Shown piece after piece: positions 23,465 through 36,616 of a stretch of 64,000 bases of DNA (its first letter is position 1; the number at the start of each line of letters is the position of its first letter). The stretch is from Nomia melanderi. Its lineage: Eukaryota > Arthropoda > Insecta > Hymenoptera > Halictidae. The position numbers and the translations under genes were made by a program. The notes under the pieces were generated by a model. It had not been told where the DNA came from and ran no database searches. It saw only the letters and a program-made list of their open reading frames with translations. The stretch covers positions 15,765,501-15,829,500 of the forward strand of contig NC_135006.1 of the NCBI RefSeq assembly GCF_051020985.1. The letters are read 5' to 3'.

Positions 23465-26400
23465 TGGAAAGAATGAGATGACTCGAACCGAGGATTGAAC
23501 TCGGAGTACGTATATTTCCTCTAGGTTAGGAGCGATGCATCGAAACGCGAAGGTGCATCCACCGCGGAAGGCTGATACGATTTCTCGATTCAGCCGATAT
23601 TTTCAGGGTGACTGACGAAGAACAGAAATTCCTGTATGGACGGCTGGAAAAGCGGAGCGGCCGCGTCGTAAAGAGAGGCCGGAAGTTTCGCGGAAGACCG
23701 ACGTGCAAACAAACCCGTAGGAAAAGGTACGTGGCTCGTACGTCGGCGTGCCCGTGGGTCCGGAAAATGCCTAATTACCGTGGCCAGCGACGTTTAATAT
23801 CGGCAGGCGCCGCGACGGTACATTCTCACGAGCCATTAACCAGCAGAAAAGTTACGATACAGCCGGCTTGCACGCCATAATAACTCGTCGATCTAACGAA
23901 CCGGCACTAATGCCTAAAAAGCGCATCCTAGCCGGCTTTGAGCGGACAGAAGTACTCTGTGCACTCCGTGCCGAGCGAACCGAGGAGCCGCTTAGGCACC
24001 AAGATTCGTGCGCTGAATCACCTATGGATACAATTTACAACGACACGCCGTTGGGGTCCGTTAACAAATTCTTTCTCGAATTATACGTCGCTGCTGATTG
24101 GGACACGGAGAAGCCGCTCGATTAACCCATCAGTTGCACGACTCCTCGATCATGGATGTCCGTGCAGAGAAAGGCAACGAAAGACACTGGCAATTGGAAG
24201 CGGTTCGAAATGATTTCATTCGTAATAAATGGAATCGTGATACGTTTAATCCGTGCTCCGGTGGATGCTAGATCCGCGGTATAAATGAGTATAACAAGTT
24301 CGACTGTAATGAGAGTTGTTAACGGTGATCAATGAAATTCTAATAGCGTCGTATTAAAGGTTAAACATGGTTTAAATAATATGGAACACGCTCGGCTGCC
24401 GAACTGTCGCGTCAATTGCCTGATTTTAACGCTCGCCTTGAACTAATTTCGCCCCGCGCAAACAGCATTCGCATGCAAAGTGGTTCGCTCGTTGACCGGA
24501 GCCCCGGAGGAACAGCTACCGAAGACATCGAATATTTTGCATCGTGCACGCTCAGGAATATTCCGATGCGTTCACGGCTCATTAGCTTCGCGTTTCATCT
24601 CGGCCGCCATTTTTCAGGTCGCGCGAATGCGGCGCATCTCACCTCGATCTATCGGTTATCGATCCGGAGGCCTGAAAGCGTCTCGGAAATAATTCCTCGC
24701 GGCGTTTGACCGGCGACGACGTTATTCGGGAGAAACGAGGTTTAACCGACGACGAGAAGAAGATTCGTTCAACTGTGCCGTCATTAAGGTATCCGGTGTC
24801 GGTTTACCGAAAGCTCGTTCAACGCGATCAACGTTGCGCCGAGCTGCGCAATTCCTCATTGTTCCGTGTACAACGTATCGAGTCCGGCTGAATCCATTTA
24901 AAAATTCCACTCGGAGGACTCGGACGAAGTTACTTAACTAGCTTTCACGTCGTTCATTACGGACCTCAGAACCGGCGGGGAGCGGTACGGTTAAACGATT
25001 AAAGTTACAGAGTGCGGTAAATTCCGAAGCAAGCTGCAACGCGTAATCCGACGCCGCGTGTTTTACATTCGCGTCGCGGATCCGCCATCTTGTTATGTTT
25101 TATGCATACGACGCGTCTTCGCGGGAAAGGAAAATCCAGCTGGGGCGAACGGTTCGCCGAGGCTGCAGGGAAAAAATGCGGTTTGTCGCTTTTATTCCTA
25201 TCTCTGGTGCGAGGAGAGTAGCGTACGCGTACGCGAGCTCCCAGCGGTGAAAGGGTTAAAAGAAAGGTAGGTTTACTCGGGAAACTGGTCCCTAGCTGCG
25301 GGCACGAAAGGAAAACAGCGTCGTCGGCGGGGAAGAAAATTCGCGAGCAACTCGCGGAAAGTTCGAGCTCTTTCCCGGCGAAGTTTCGCGTTTCGTTAAT
25401 CGCCGTCCAACGGGACCGTTTCGGTAGTCGTTACGTGGAATCGGTCGCGTGACCAGCGCGGAGATCGGCCGGCGGAAAGTCGTTCCACGGCACGGAAAAT
25501 CTGCGGAAAAGTTCCGTCTAATCTCGTCGGTCTTAATTGAATTTCTTGGGCGGAACCGGCACGGTCCAGCGACGGGCTACTTAATACTTATGGATTTTCC
25601 GCGGGAAGGCGGAATCGACGGGACTGCCGGTCGGTCGGTCGGTCGGGGCAGATTACGATCTATAGGGGCATTGAATTCGCGCGATATCAGGAAAAGGACT
25701 TCCGCGTTAACGCGCCCGGCGCGGATCGGGGGTCTTCTAATAACGACTTCCTTTTCTCCGCGGCGAACGGCTGCGCTCTTTAACGGTACGTCCGTCTGAA
25801 ACGGTCGGCTGATGTAACCATTATCCTTTTGTGCGGGGAATAAAGGAATCAATTACTCCTCTACACAGTTGCATTTCTGGTATGCATTATATCGTTCCCT
25901 TGTCATCGATATTGAATTCTTCGTTGCGAAGCTCGAGTCTATAACAGACGTGGACGTTCCGCGTGGTATATTATTTTAAATATGAACGATACGAACGGTA
26001 CGTTGCTCCGAATATTTCGCTCGTTCGAGGAGTTCGAAAGAGAGGCAACTCATCGACGTTTGTTTCCAAGAGATTCTTTGGAACAGACGTACGTAGGAAA
26101 CGAAGCAATTCGTAGTTGCGATCGAAGTTTCCTCCGCTCCGAAGAAAAGAGTCGGGGGATCTGTTCGAAAGCAAAGTACAGAGTCAAGTGGATCCCATTG
26201 AAGAAGGAAAATAAGATTTCGCCGGTAAACAGGCTACTAATCGCAAATAGTCGCCAGGTGGAGGACGCTTCGACCTCTTTTCGCTGCGCCCGTTGCTTTT
26301 CTTCGCCTCGGGCTGACGCCGGACTGCTCGAGAGCCCCGAGCCGCGCCTTTTCGACGGCGGATCTCGATACCGGGGAATAAGGTGAACGCGCACCGAGTC

Positions 26401-27492
26401 GATCCAGAGGAAGAAGAAGCGGAGGGAGGAAAACAAGGGGCGGGGGGATCTTTAGCGGAGGAAGATACCGAGAATTCGAGGAAAAACGGTTTCCGGCCCG
26501 GAGTCCGCTCGGCATCGACAAATAAAAGGTCACGATCGGCACCGACGGGGGAGGATACTTTATTTTCGCTGTAATAGCCGCGGGCGGGGACCCTTTGTTT
26601 GCGCAACCGACGGATTGCACGTATTATACGAGACGCGAACGGAACAACAAGCGCAAAGTCCTCCGGAGCATGCACGAAAACGGAAGGACCCGCCGGACAA
26701 CCGACGCGGAATGCGAAATAAACGCGGCGAAAGCTTGGGGAAAGAATGAATTTAATGCCAGTCCGTCCCGCGGCAGGCCCGGTCCTCTTCAAATAAATCC
26801 CCTCGGGCGGAAGTTAGTTAAACGGCGGCCCGCTTTGTATCCGCGTTCATTTCGCTGCCGAGCGCCAAAAGCTTGCCTCGAAATTACGGCTAATCGCGGG
26901 CTCGCGTCGCTCCCGAGGATTCTTCATTCCCGCGGCGAGATGCTTCTCCCGTCCGACGTCTGCCTCTCGACGTTCCGGAAGTGGCGAGTAGCATTCAATA
27001 CTCGCGCATTCGAGGAGACCCGGTTTACGACGCGGACCGACCGTAGCCTCCGGATTTTTCAGGAGTTTACGGGCAACCGGCGACGAATTCATTTCGCAGC
27101 TCGCGTCCTTTGGAAGTCGCCTTTCGCGCGGTAAGTTCGTTCGCTAACGAGTCTCGAGAAAATGTTCAGTGGGTTGAGATGAATGGGACGAATCCGGAAT
27201 TTTCGTGTTTGGAAGGGGATCAAGGTGTTCGAAACACGGGGAGATCTCGTTTGGGAGAGCGACGCTTTCGAGCGCAATCACAATATGAATCTCCAGTCTT
27301 CTGCTTTGCACTTTCCTCGTAATTCTTAAACGAAGTGCTTCGAACCCGCTTTCATTCGGAATTCTTCCATGGATTCACTAAATCGCAGGAGGTGCTCAAG
27401 CTGTTTCGCAAATAGAACTTGCGCGATTCGACTGGTGACGCTGTCGAGTAGCGTTTGTATATGTACAAGACTTTACGGTGACAGTATGCTGA
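23465..27492. other. Non-coding stretch, no genes recognised
   Basis: Four kilobases of mixed CpG-rich and AT-richer DNA. The longest open frames (minus 26184-26792, plus 26595-27134) overlap others on the opposite strand and show no domain. A small inverted repeat resembling a tRNA T-arm at 23488-23504 is discussed among the rejected items. Confidence 0.5.
25629..25646. repeat. (GGTC)n simple repeat
   Basis: Just over four tandem copies of GGTC. Confidence 0.85.
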
Positions 27493-27518
27493 CGCAGAAC
27501 GAGCAGTCTCGTTCTGCG
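27493..27518. repeat. Perfect inverted repeat, 11-base arms and 4-base loop
   Basis: The arms are CGCAGAACGAG and CTCGTTCTGCG, exact reverse complements separated by CAGT. The structure would form a stable hairpin in either strand. It lies 30 bases from a second perfect palindrome. There is no T-run after it and no flanking gene, so it is not a terminator. Confidence 0.9.
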
Positions 27519-27548
27519 GCGAGAAGGTCCTCTCGTTTCAGGGAAGAT

Positions 27549-27568
27549 CGAACTTCGATCGAAGTTCG
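27549..27568. repeat. Perfect 20-base palindrome
   Basis: CGAACTTCGATCGAAGTTCG reads identically on both strands with no spacer. It could be a binding site for a dimeric factor or a chance palindrome. It forms a cluster with the hairpin at 27493-27518. Confidence 0.9.
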
Positions 27569-29880
27569 TGTCCGCGAACGGTAAATCAAGGTTCGGACGG
27601 GTTGATCGGAGGGTGGACGAAAATCAAAAGCGTCGCGCTCCGCCTGGTCCCCAGAGGTGATTCGGCCCGGCAATAGGCGTATTTCACCGAGCAACAAGCG
27701 ATAATCGTGTTCCGCGTGCGTTCGGCTGCGCGAAACGTTCAATCTCGGGCCACGCGGAAATTGCCGGTCCGCGAATCACCCGGCTGATTCGGGCGTAATC
27801 GAGAACCGATGGGAATTAACCGATTTCGATGGGCGCGGGTCATCACGACGCGAATCGCGCATCTTCCGCTCCGCGTACACGATTATTCAATCGCGTTCAA
27901 TCGCTCAAGGTTAACGGTAGATTCTAAAAACAGACGATCGAGGAGCAAAGCACAGACGGGAAAAGAATTTTAATGGAGCTCCGAGGTGAGCGAAGCGTAA
28001 ATTTGGAAAAATAAAGAATTCACCGTGCCAATCGACTTCGGTGCAATCTTCGCAAGGTGTTCGCCACTGTACGAACGCTGCATCGCGCGAGGCAAAACGG
28101 ACGCTCGCGCACGAACGCGCTCGGCCGGGATTTATTAATAGGAGAAAACGGAGCGGAGCTGGAAAAATTGGACGGACTCGGCCGCGTCGCGTTACCAATT
28201 GACATCGGTCGAGCGCGCGTGTATTAAACGCATGCAACATTAAACTCGTCTCTCGAGCGTTCGAGTCGGGCGGCCGATGTGCGTGCTGATACTGACGGGA
28301 GCCAAAACAAGCCCGAAAACGCGGGTAGAACGTGTCATCGTGCCAAACGGGGCTAACGAATGCGTCGCTCCCGCTCCCTTGATTGTTTTACCGTGGAACC
28401 GTTTCGGGTGTGCTGTATCTAATCGATCAATGAACACTGCTGGGCGTGGATAACGGCCGTGAATCCCTAATTCCATCGGTACGTCCCCCGAAACCTTGTA
28501 TCCACACCGAGAAAACGCCCGAAAGAAATTTATTGCGGTTCCAAGAACACTGACAAACCTATCACTCGTACCGCCGCACGGTAATACGCGTTGTGCACAA
28601 AATACACGCTCGAAAATAAACACACACGCACGCCGCGGGGCACGCGACGCGCGACGCAGTCGCTGAAAGTGTAATATTTCGATTGTAAATAACGCGTTGT
28701 CCCGCGGAGCCGAATTAATTCCGTTATTCCATCGATTCAGCGTGTTTACCGGCGCGCGATACACACGGCAACCGAGCAACCCGAATCCCATGGTTCGCGC
28801 TGATCGATAGGGGGAAGAGCCTTATGGTGTTCGAACGATCCCCGATGACAAACTGCCCGACACCAGAAAAATGAACTGTCGACCAACGAAATATCGATAA
28901 ATCCTTTCGCCCCGAGATAGTCTCGGTGCTTTGAAATCGGCTTTATCCGCGCACGATGGACGAGCCGCTGTTTTTAGTTAATTACGGGAGTTACATTGTT
29001 CCGGAAGAATACTTTATGTATGGAAAACATACATTAACTGGAGAATTTTGCCGCGTAATGAGCTTCGTGACCGGTTCGACGAAAATATGCCTATAGTTTC
29101 CGTCGGAGAATTAAAAGTTACTCTCAAATGAACTTGCAATGAAGTTTGAATAATGAGTTGAAATCATCCTGCATCCGTTTGCCGCGTCACTCTCGGCGCA
29201 TCCGTCTTCCGAAGGTTAATAACCCCCCCCGTAAATTACAAGCTCGCGTCGCGCGATTAATCCTCGGATGACATTTAAATCCATAATAAAATTTCCATTG
29301 CGCGTCGGTTTCGGGGAGCGGTTCTACATGAAAATTTCACGCGCATTTCGAGCCGCGCACGCTGAAATTACAAGTGCGCCTATGTGCAACACTACAAATA
29401 AATAACCGAGCGACTGCATATGTAAATACAACGGACGCCGCTGGTCAAAATCACCCTCCATTCGTCACGCAAAGCTGAATCGCCGATGTTATTCGCGCGA
29501 ATGGAAACATAAGTACTTCAACCCCGCGGAAAACAGTCGCGACTGAAGGGGTGAGCGAAAAATTCATTGCCACCGGTAGAAACGCCCCCCGGGCCGGCAC
29601 GCCGGTTTGCACAATGACTCGCGGAAATTACAGCCGCACGCCTGCCGGATAAAATCTCGTTTTCGGATACAATGCCGGTTCCGCGCCCTCCGCGATTCCC
29701 TTTGACCCAGCACGCAGTGCCCGACGTTCCGATTTTTCCACGATATTCCGAAAATATCCACCGAGAATACGCTTCTTTCGCGATTGTCAAACGATTCCCG
29801 GGGAATTTGTTTCGAAACGTTTGCGAACACGTGCTCTTGGAAAACTTTTTAACGCTCGAACGGCCGTTCGGTGTTTCACG
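27569..29880. other. Non-coding stretch, no genes recognised
   Basis: The longest frame is on the minus strand at 28240-28791 (183 codons). It has no signal sequence, domain or repeats and was not accepted. A short inverted repeat with 7-base arms ATGTATG/CATACAT lies at 29016-29034. Nothing else was recognised. Confidence 0.5.
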
Positions 29881-30036
29881 GTTATCGATACCTTGAAAGT
29901 ATTAGATATCCGATATAACTTCGAAAGTAAATAGAATACTCTAACGAATGTCCGAAAAAACCGAGGAGAAATCTATTGCCGCGATTTTTATAAGAACTAC
30001 ATCGATCGCATGAAATGCTCGGTAATTATATGTGAA
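29881..30036 (+). mobile_element. Truncated family A element, right half only
   Basis: This segment aligns with the right half of the element at 41064-41421. Shared blocks include ATAC(T)(C)TAACGAATGTCCGA and a CGGTARTT near the end. Its outer end reads CGGTAATTATATGTGAA, a degenerate form of CGGTAGTTCTAGTGTTAA. The left half is missing. The next element begins on the same TGAA. Confidence 0.5.
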
Positions 30037-30380
30037 CACTAGATTCACGGACGTTATTCTACACTTTATTCTATTGCTTCTAGAAAACTACGTACTTATT
30101 TGCATCGAAGAAGCTATAGCCTCAAAATTATAGTCTAACAATCCGTATTCGCGTAATTCAATCAAAACCGACTTAAAACTACCAAGCAACTAGAACGACT
30201 GATTTCCAATTGTTTATCAAAACACGTTTCCTGAGATTCGTAGTTTCCCTAATCTCGCATCTATAGAGATACAAAAACAAATTCAAAATCTTTCGGAAAT
30301 AATGCCTTGTAATCTAATACTTCGAAAATAAACATTCCGAAGTGAGCGAATTTCAGCCATCCAGTAGTTCCAGTGTTGAA
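30033..30380. mobile_element. TTAA-type inverted-repeat element, possibly family A-related (348 bases)
   Basis: The left end TGAACACTAGATTCACGG and the reverse complement of the right end, TTCAACACTGGAACTACTGG, agree over AACACTRGA and partly beyond. The flanking target sites are TGAA rather than TTAA, which suggests decay or a relaxed target. The interior is AT-rich and has no clear match to the other copies. The limits are provisional. Confidence 0.45.
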
Positions 30381-32969
30381 CCGCCACTAAGTAACGTTTA
30401 AAAAATTCTGTGCTCGTCGCGTCAACGTGTTTCGTGAATCCAGCGTTGAAAAGTGACGGCGAGGTGGTCCGTTCCAGGCATTCCTTTGTGTTCCCACGGG
30501 TTCGTGGAACTGGTCGAGGGTGAAATTTGTTTCACGCCGAACGCGCGCACGATTTCGAAGAGACTCGAAAAGGGAGCCGACCGGCGGCCGGGTCGAGTCC
30601 CTTCACGAGATTTTAATGGAATCGTTAATTCAATCGCCTCCGGAGAGCTTTGGTCAATATTTGCTGACGTCGGCCGGGTAACATCCTTTCACCCCCGTCC
30701 GCTGACACACGCCGTCCACGATGGGTGCCGTTCCTGCCTCCGCCTTTCACCCTTGATCCCGTGCCCTCTCGTTTCCAGGTTGGCGCGCAGGCAAACTCCG
30801 CCGTCGCGTCCGGCCCCTTTCCTCGAACGGTGTTTGCTTATTTTTTGGCCCGCTTTACAAGCATTCCGGCAATCAATTCCGGGAAACCTTTGCTCAAGGC
30901 GAAAATATTGAAACAACCACTCCTCGACCTTCTTTTCGCCGGTAATCGCGTTACCCGGCTCGCTGAAACTTTTAACAAGTCGGTGCCCCGTTGTAACGTC
31001 TTCCGGGATCTGAATTACGACCTCCTTACATTTCACTGGCATTTCCTCTTCCGAATACTTCGAGACTGTATAAATAACTCGGCTGCTCGGTACGAGTGCT
31101 TCAACCGACTATCGGTATTGGATACCTGAACACTTTGGGAACCGAGAGTTACGAAGAATAAAATGAACTGTAGATTCGGTAATGTCGGCGAACCTACTGT
31201 GAAAAACTTAATATTTCGTGCACGTCATAATTCATATACGTTTCTCAGTCGCCAATCGATTCGACACAGAATTATAGTTTGATATTTGATATTGAACCTT
31301 GTATAATGCGTGAATACGCGAAAGAAAGTAATTTCAATCCTGAATTCGTATGCGATTTCTCATTAAAAGCAATGCCGTCGCGATATCTCGTTAGAAAATC
31401 TGCAGTATTTCCCGTGAAACTCGTGGAGCGCGAGGGGTTAAAATATTCTTACGGCAAAAAACGTTTATCTTCACGCTGGGGTCAGCGTGGTGCGGGTTTA
31501 TCTTATTCGAAATTTATTTGGAGCAGACGAGGAGAGTAATTAAGCAACATAGAGGTTGACCAGAGCTAAAGCGAGTCTCGCTTTCGCTCGGGTTTCCACG
31601 GGCGCAGAAACGGCGCGAGGATGGAGGAGTAGATGGGGCAGGAAGCCGTGGTCCCCGGGGGCGGCCGGGATCCAGTTCCTTTCGCAGGATCGTTGTCCGT
31701 TCCGGTCTCGCCCGTCGTCCGAGGGTGGAAGCGTTACTTTTTGCCCGCGATAAGCTCCGGCGTCATTCGACATTATTTCACGGGGCATTTGTTATCGCCC
31801 GCGCAGATACAGTCGGAAAATATTTTACACGGAACCCCCGACTGTCTTTCGTGAAATATCGCGCGGCGTGATTACGCTCTGGGGACAGATCGTTAGATTG
31901 AATTTCGCCGTGGAAGTGTTTGATTTATTAACGGAAGCTCTCCGCGCCGAGACAGCCTCGAACGGGCGAATCGCGGCGTCGAAGATTAAATTGCATCGAT
32001 TCCTGCATTGTTCTCCGCGGCCATTAACACGGTCGTCCCGTGTCGCATCCTTTTTGTTGGATTCCTATTCCCTCTATCGTTCTCGCGATCGAATAATTCC
32101 CATAGTTCGGTAAATCAACCGAGAACGTCCGAATTTATATTCCTCGAAACACTTCGCGTCGACTTTTATATACCCTCGCTTCGATAGTGCAACGATTATT
32201 AATAGTCGAAAACATTCCCCAGCATCTGTTGCTAACCGACCAGAATGTTCGATCCACTCTTCGAAGTGCGAGGAGTTTAAGACTCACCCACGCGTTCGGA
32301 CGTGTCCCGCCTCATCTTCCGGCCAAAAATATCCCAGCGAATATGGGCCGAATTAACCCGGCAGACGGCCGTAGATCACCGGGCAAAACAAAAGCAATCG
32401 CAGCCGGGCGAAATTGCCGTCGCATAAATCACACCGCGATCGCGACCGTCGGCTTAATGAATTTATTTCCGGCGGACGTAGCCGCGCAGCTTATTCACGG
32501 CCGCTTGCCGTTAAGCCGATCCAAGGATTCGTAATCTGACCGCCGCCTCCTCGCCGCTGGCCGGACCGGGATCAACTAATTTCGAGAATCGCGTCCGCCT
32601 GTCGGCGCTCCTGTAATCCGGTTACATACTTCACCGACGATTACGCGGGCGCAGCCGACGGGCCCGTGATCGTTATAAACATCCGCGCGCCAGCATCGCC
32701 GAGGAATTTAATGCACGCGCGGCCTAGGAATTCGAGGTCTCCGCTCACTTGACCCAGATACGCCAATCATCCCTCCGGGAAGATGATTGTCAGGTAATTT
32801 TATTTCGTGCCGGTCCGCGCCGCGTCCGTCCGGGAGGATATAGTTAACCTGCTCCATTTAGACTTTGGCTCGAGCAAAGTAGACTTCGCTTTGAACGAGA
32901 TCGCGGAAGGAAACTTGGACAGACATGGATTGAAATTATACGTCGTCTTTGTAGTATCTAGAATTTTTA
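30381..32969. other. Non-coding stretch, no genes recognised
   Basis: CpG-rich DNA with an AT-rich island at about 31140-31440 that ends in GAGGGGTTAA (31434-31441). That end resembles the outer end of a TTAA element, but no matching left end was found. Frames at 30453-30911 and 31279-31539 have no recognisable features. Confidence 0.45.
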
Positions 32970-33245
32970 GCGTAGGTTAAGGTATTTTTAAGAGTGAATG
33001 TAAGAATGAGTGTGAGCGAAGGAAAGCTTGTAAAACGGTCGAGGAGTGGCCTGCGCAACGTCGCGGATCCAAGATTGCAGAGCCAGCTTTCCAGGGATGC
33101 ATCTGACTGTTTATGATGAGTGTGAAGAATGCTTGTGGGGGAGAGAATGATTTTTCGGAGAGAATGTCAGAGAGTTGCGGGAGCAGTCGTGTGTTGGCCT
33201 CCGTGGTATTGAGTTGTACTTTTTCCTTGTTGTCCGTGTTGTTTC
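32970..33245 (+). other. Strand-asymmetric G/T/A-rich patch of unknown origin
   Basis: On the plus strand G greatly outnumbers C, with recurring GAGTGTGA, GAGAATG and GTTGT words, unlike the balanced flanks. It ends within ten bases of the element at 33255-33500. No long open frame or inverted termini are present. Such skew is seen in transcribed non-coding sequence and in retroelement fragments, but there is nothing here to decide between them. Confidence 0.4.
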
Positions 33246-33254
33246 CATATTTGA

Positions 33255-33500
33255 TTAACCCTTTGCACTCGGAAGTATTTCGTTAGAAATATTTAACGTT
33301 TCCTAACTAGACACAGACGATATTGTTTTAAATGAACTCAAAGAGAAATCGCAAGTGAATTGAGAAACAAAGCTTCTTTATCCGCATATCTCACGCACCG
33401 ATGCATTCTACACAGTTCAATATTGAATATCAAATTTTATAGTTTTACCGCATCTAATGAAGTCGTGTCTGAGAGTCGCCTCTCGAGTGCAAAGGCTTAA
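33255..33500 (+). mobile_element. Family B TTAA-flanked MITE, full-length copy (246 bases)
   Basis: The left end TTAACCCTTTGCACTCGG and the reverse complement of the right end, TTAAGCCTTTGCACTCGAG, match at 16 of the first 17 positions. TTAA sits at both ends. The interior, including GAGAAACAAAGCTTCTTTAT and a later CGCATCTAATGAAG block, is recognisably related to the copy at 49671. The element is AT-rich and non-coding, and is taken as a non-autonomous piggyBac-type element. Confidence 0.8.
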
Positions 33501-36500
33501 ATACATATATTTATTCCTAGCTCTCGATTACTCGAGATCCACCTTTTCATTATCTACAGTAACACTGTATCTCGTATGTTTCCCGAACTTCGCCGCGGAC
33601 TCAGATATTCTTCGATGTACGCTTGATTCAAGTGCTACCCTAGAGACTTATCTTCTTTCGCTCCTATAGCTGATCGCACAGTTGAATGTCGGTATTTCGA
33701 ATTGTTCTTAGTGGTACACCGAATCCGAAATAAGTGGGCCAACCCTGTCCGACTCGCCTTATGCCTCCAACGAGTCTCCACCGCGTAAGAAACGAATGAA
33801 AGGAACGAACGCCGAGGAATCCTTCGATATCGTCAGGGAACAGAGACAACCAGGCTTCTTGCGCAGCGGTTCTCGTCGGCGGTTCTCCGAATTGTCGGAA
33901 TGTGGGTCAGGTATTCGAGCTTCCGGTCCACTCGAACTCGTCCACTGTCGTCCGGTTCCCTTCCGCGAATGTAAATACTGGCTTCATAGCCGACGTTCAT
34001 CCTCGAAACTTTGGCATTAGAGCAACTTCGGCCAAGTTCCATTCTCCGCTTCACCCCCGCCCCCGGGTCCACGGTGAAATCGCTTATTTCCTTCGGTGAT
34101 TCCTGGCTCTGCGGCGAGCCGTTCCGTCATACTTTTTGCATCGACGGTCTGTACAGTTCGATCGATGTCTAACCGAAGGCAACTGGGTCGGATGTTTACA
34201 ATTAGATCAACGTAACAGATTTCAAAAGACTTTTTACGTCACGGAGAGCATTCTTCGCCGCAATCTTCCTTCCCGTCGCAAATAAGAACGGCTCCCGAAC
34301 CTTTTGTCCGCGGCTTTATCGCGGGGCGTTCGCTATTTTTGTATTTCATCGAGCCGAACGAATAAAACGGGAGGCCGCGTTGCCTATTGTTTAATCGTAT
34401 CGCTCGCGTATTCATCTAAAAAGTATTTTTTATTGTTCGCTCCGTCAAAAATCGCGTGCAAGACGATCCCTCGTTTAATTAAAATTTTTTATCCCTCGCC
34501 CCGTCGGTTGCGCGGAACGCGTTTAATTCAATTCCGAGCGGTCATTATTCCCGGACAGGGGCGGGCAGTGGAACGGGGGAGGGAAGTCCGGCAGAATCCG
34601 AAAAACGAGGAATTCTCAGGTTCGTTGTCGTAATACACGCTCCGGGCGTCGCGGACGTGACGCCGAACAAAGATCGCGCGACGAAAAATCCGTCGAATCG
34701 CTGGTTTAATCGCCCCATTTTCGTAGAATAATCCCCCCGCGACACGGTAGCGCGCGCAACGATTTTTCCCCGAGACGGTCCTCGCGAGATGTTTAGCCGG
34801 CGCGCGAGAATGGAAATTACGATTTCATCATCCGGCCGCTGCAACCAGCCGCGGCTCTTCCGCGTTTATTCAAGAACCATTTCGCTTTCGCTCCTCGGGC
34901 GGCGTTGCTCGATGTTTCCTGTCACCTGCGGCGAACGCGTCGAACTTCGCGAACGGGGGGGAACACTGCGATTTCCGAGCCGTCAGTAAAGCGAGAAAGT
35001 GCCGACGATAGGTTTACGATCGAGTGTATTCCGCGGAAAACAAGCAGGTGTCGCGGGGGGGAAAAATTTCATCGGAAACCAGACGTACAATGTAGAATCG
35101 CCTTGAGAAGCTTCACGGAACGTAGCGGGAGAAATTCATTTGCATCCGTGCTCGGGAATTTAATAGCCTATCATGCATCAAAATGCATACCCTGTGAAAT
35201 CCAGGCTCGAAAGATTAATCTGGCCGTAGATCACCGGAGAACCTGCCGGGCAAAAAGCCGAAAAAGTTGAACTTAGAGAGGATCGATGTTGCGCGAACCG
35301 CGCTCCGGCGGAAGACAATGGTGATCGGCAAACAATGGGACGGTTTCGGATATAGGCACCCTCTCTAACGGGGCAGCGGCACGGTCACCGTGGCCAGTTT
35401 TAACGCGCGGTTAATCGCCAGCAATTAACTCGTTACTTGACCTTTTAATCGAATTCTAACTCGCTCTCCCGCGGCGCCTCGATTTTCCAATTTGCAGCGG
35501 ATATAACGACGGAATAGAGGGAACCGCGTGCCAGATCGAATCTTGAACGTATCACCGGGAATGACTCTGCCATTTAATTAACCGTCGACCGACGCAGTGC
35601 TTGACGGTCGCGCGACAGACCGAGCGGAATAATTTTCATTGAATAATTACACACATCTGCCCCGCATTATGCTCTATTCCAACATATTCCGTGTTGTCCG
35701 ACTTTTCCATACCGTTTCAAATAATTCGCATAGAAATTGAACCGCTCCCCGTGACCCGGAGTTTCGGCTCGCAAATGCTGGGAACGCCGGAATTCCTGTA
35801 ATATGTATCGGTCGACGGATTCCAATTACATTTTTAGAGAAAACCGGGCGGGCCAGGCGGGCACGAAGGGAGGGCGGAAGGAACGGATCTGCGGAAAATT
35901 CGAAAGTGTCGTCGATATTGAATCCCCGGGATATTCCGGCGGCACGATACTTTGCGCGACACGCTCCGGTCGCTTCGTTACACGCTGGCACCCCGGCAAT
36001 TTCATAAAGACGGGATCGTTACCGATTTGCACGCAACTACCGACTCGCGCTCCGGCCCCGTGAAATGAATCGGAGCCACGGAGCTCGGCGCGGGATAGAT
36101 ACGGAGGACAGGATCGTTGACCCGATCTCGCGTGATGGATACGCCTTCCGGAGCGCGCGGCCCGTGTGCCCGGCTATCAAAGAAACTTCCGCCGCGATGC
36201 CAAGATTTAACAAGTTCGCCGGAGACCGGTTGGCTCGGCTGCGACTCGGGAATACGAGCGGGGAACTCGCGGAGAATCGTCGCCGGGAGATTAAGCGATT
36301 CGCTCATCGGGAGACGATTATACCCTCGCGCTCTGAGTTTATGGTGAAGTTTTTAATTATCGAGGACCTTGGTTATTTCACTTTCTTTATGGCGCGTGAT
36401 ATATCGAGGGAATTAATAGGCAACGCTTCTCGAGGCGACACGTCGCTTCGTAACTGGAATTACAGTGTTAAGCTGTTGATAACGGGCTTCCGCGAAATTA

Positions 36501-36597
36501 CGGAGATGTTTAGATTTAAGACACTTCAAGTTTCCGCATCAAGTCAACGATAAAATAGGGTGGCGCAGATGAAATGAACGTAATTACTATGCCGCGA

Positions 36598-36616
36598 GCT
36601 CTCTCTCCCTCTCTCT
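36598..36616. repeat. (CT)n low-complexity tract
   Basis: CTCTCTCCCTCTCTCT with one interruption. Confidence 0.85.

Noticed and set aside
23488..23504. Perfect tRNA T-arm-like hairpin on the minus strand (stem CCGAG/CTCGG, loop TTCAATC)
   Set aside because: No matching acceptor, D or anticodon arms could be folded around it, so there is no complete tRNA. It may be chance or a remnant of a tRNA-derived sequence.
26184..26792. 202-codon minus-strand open frame
   Set aside because: Overlaps other long frames on both strands and has Arg/Ser/Pro-rich composition typical of chance frames.
28240..28791. 183-codon minus-strand open frame
   Set aside because: No signal peptide, membrane segment, domain or repeat, and no splice partner. 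Frames of this length are expected in CpG-rich DNA.
31140..31441. AT-rich island ending in GCGAGGGGTTAA
   Set aside because: Only one element-like end is visible. The left end could not be found.
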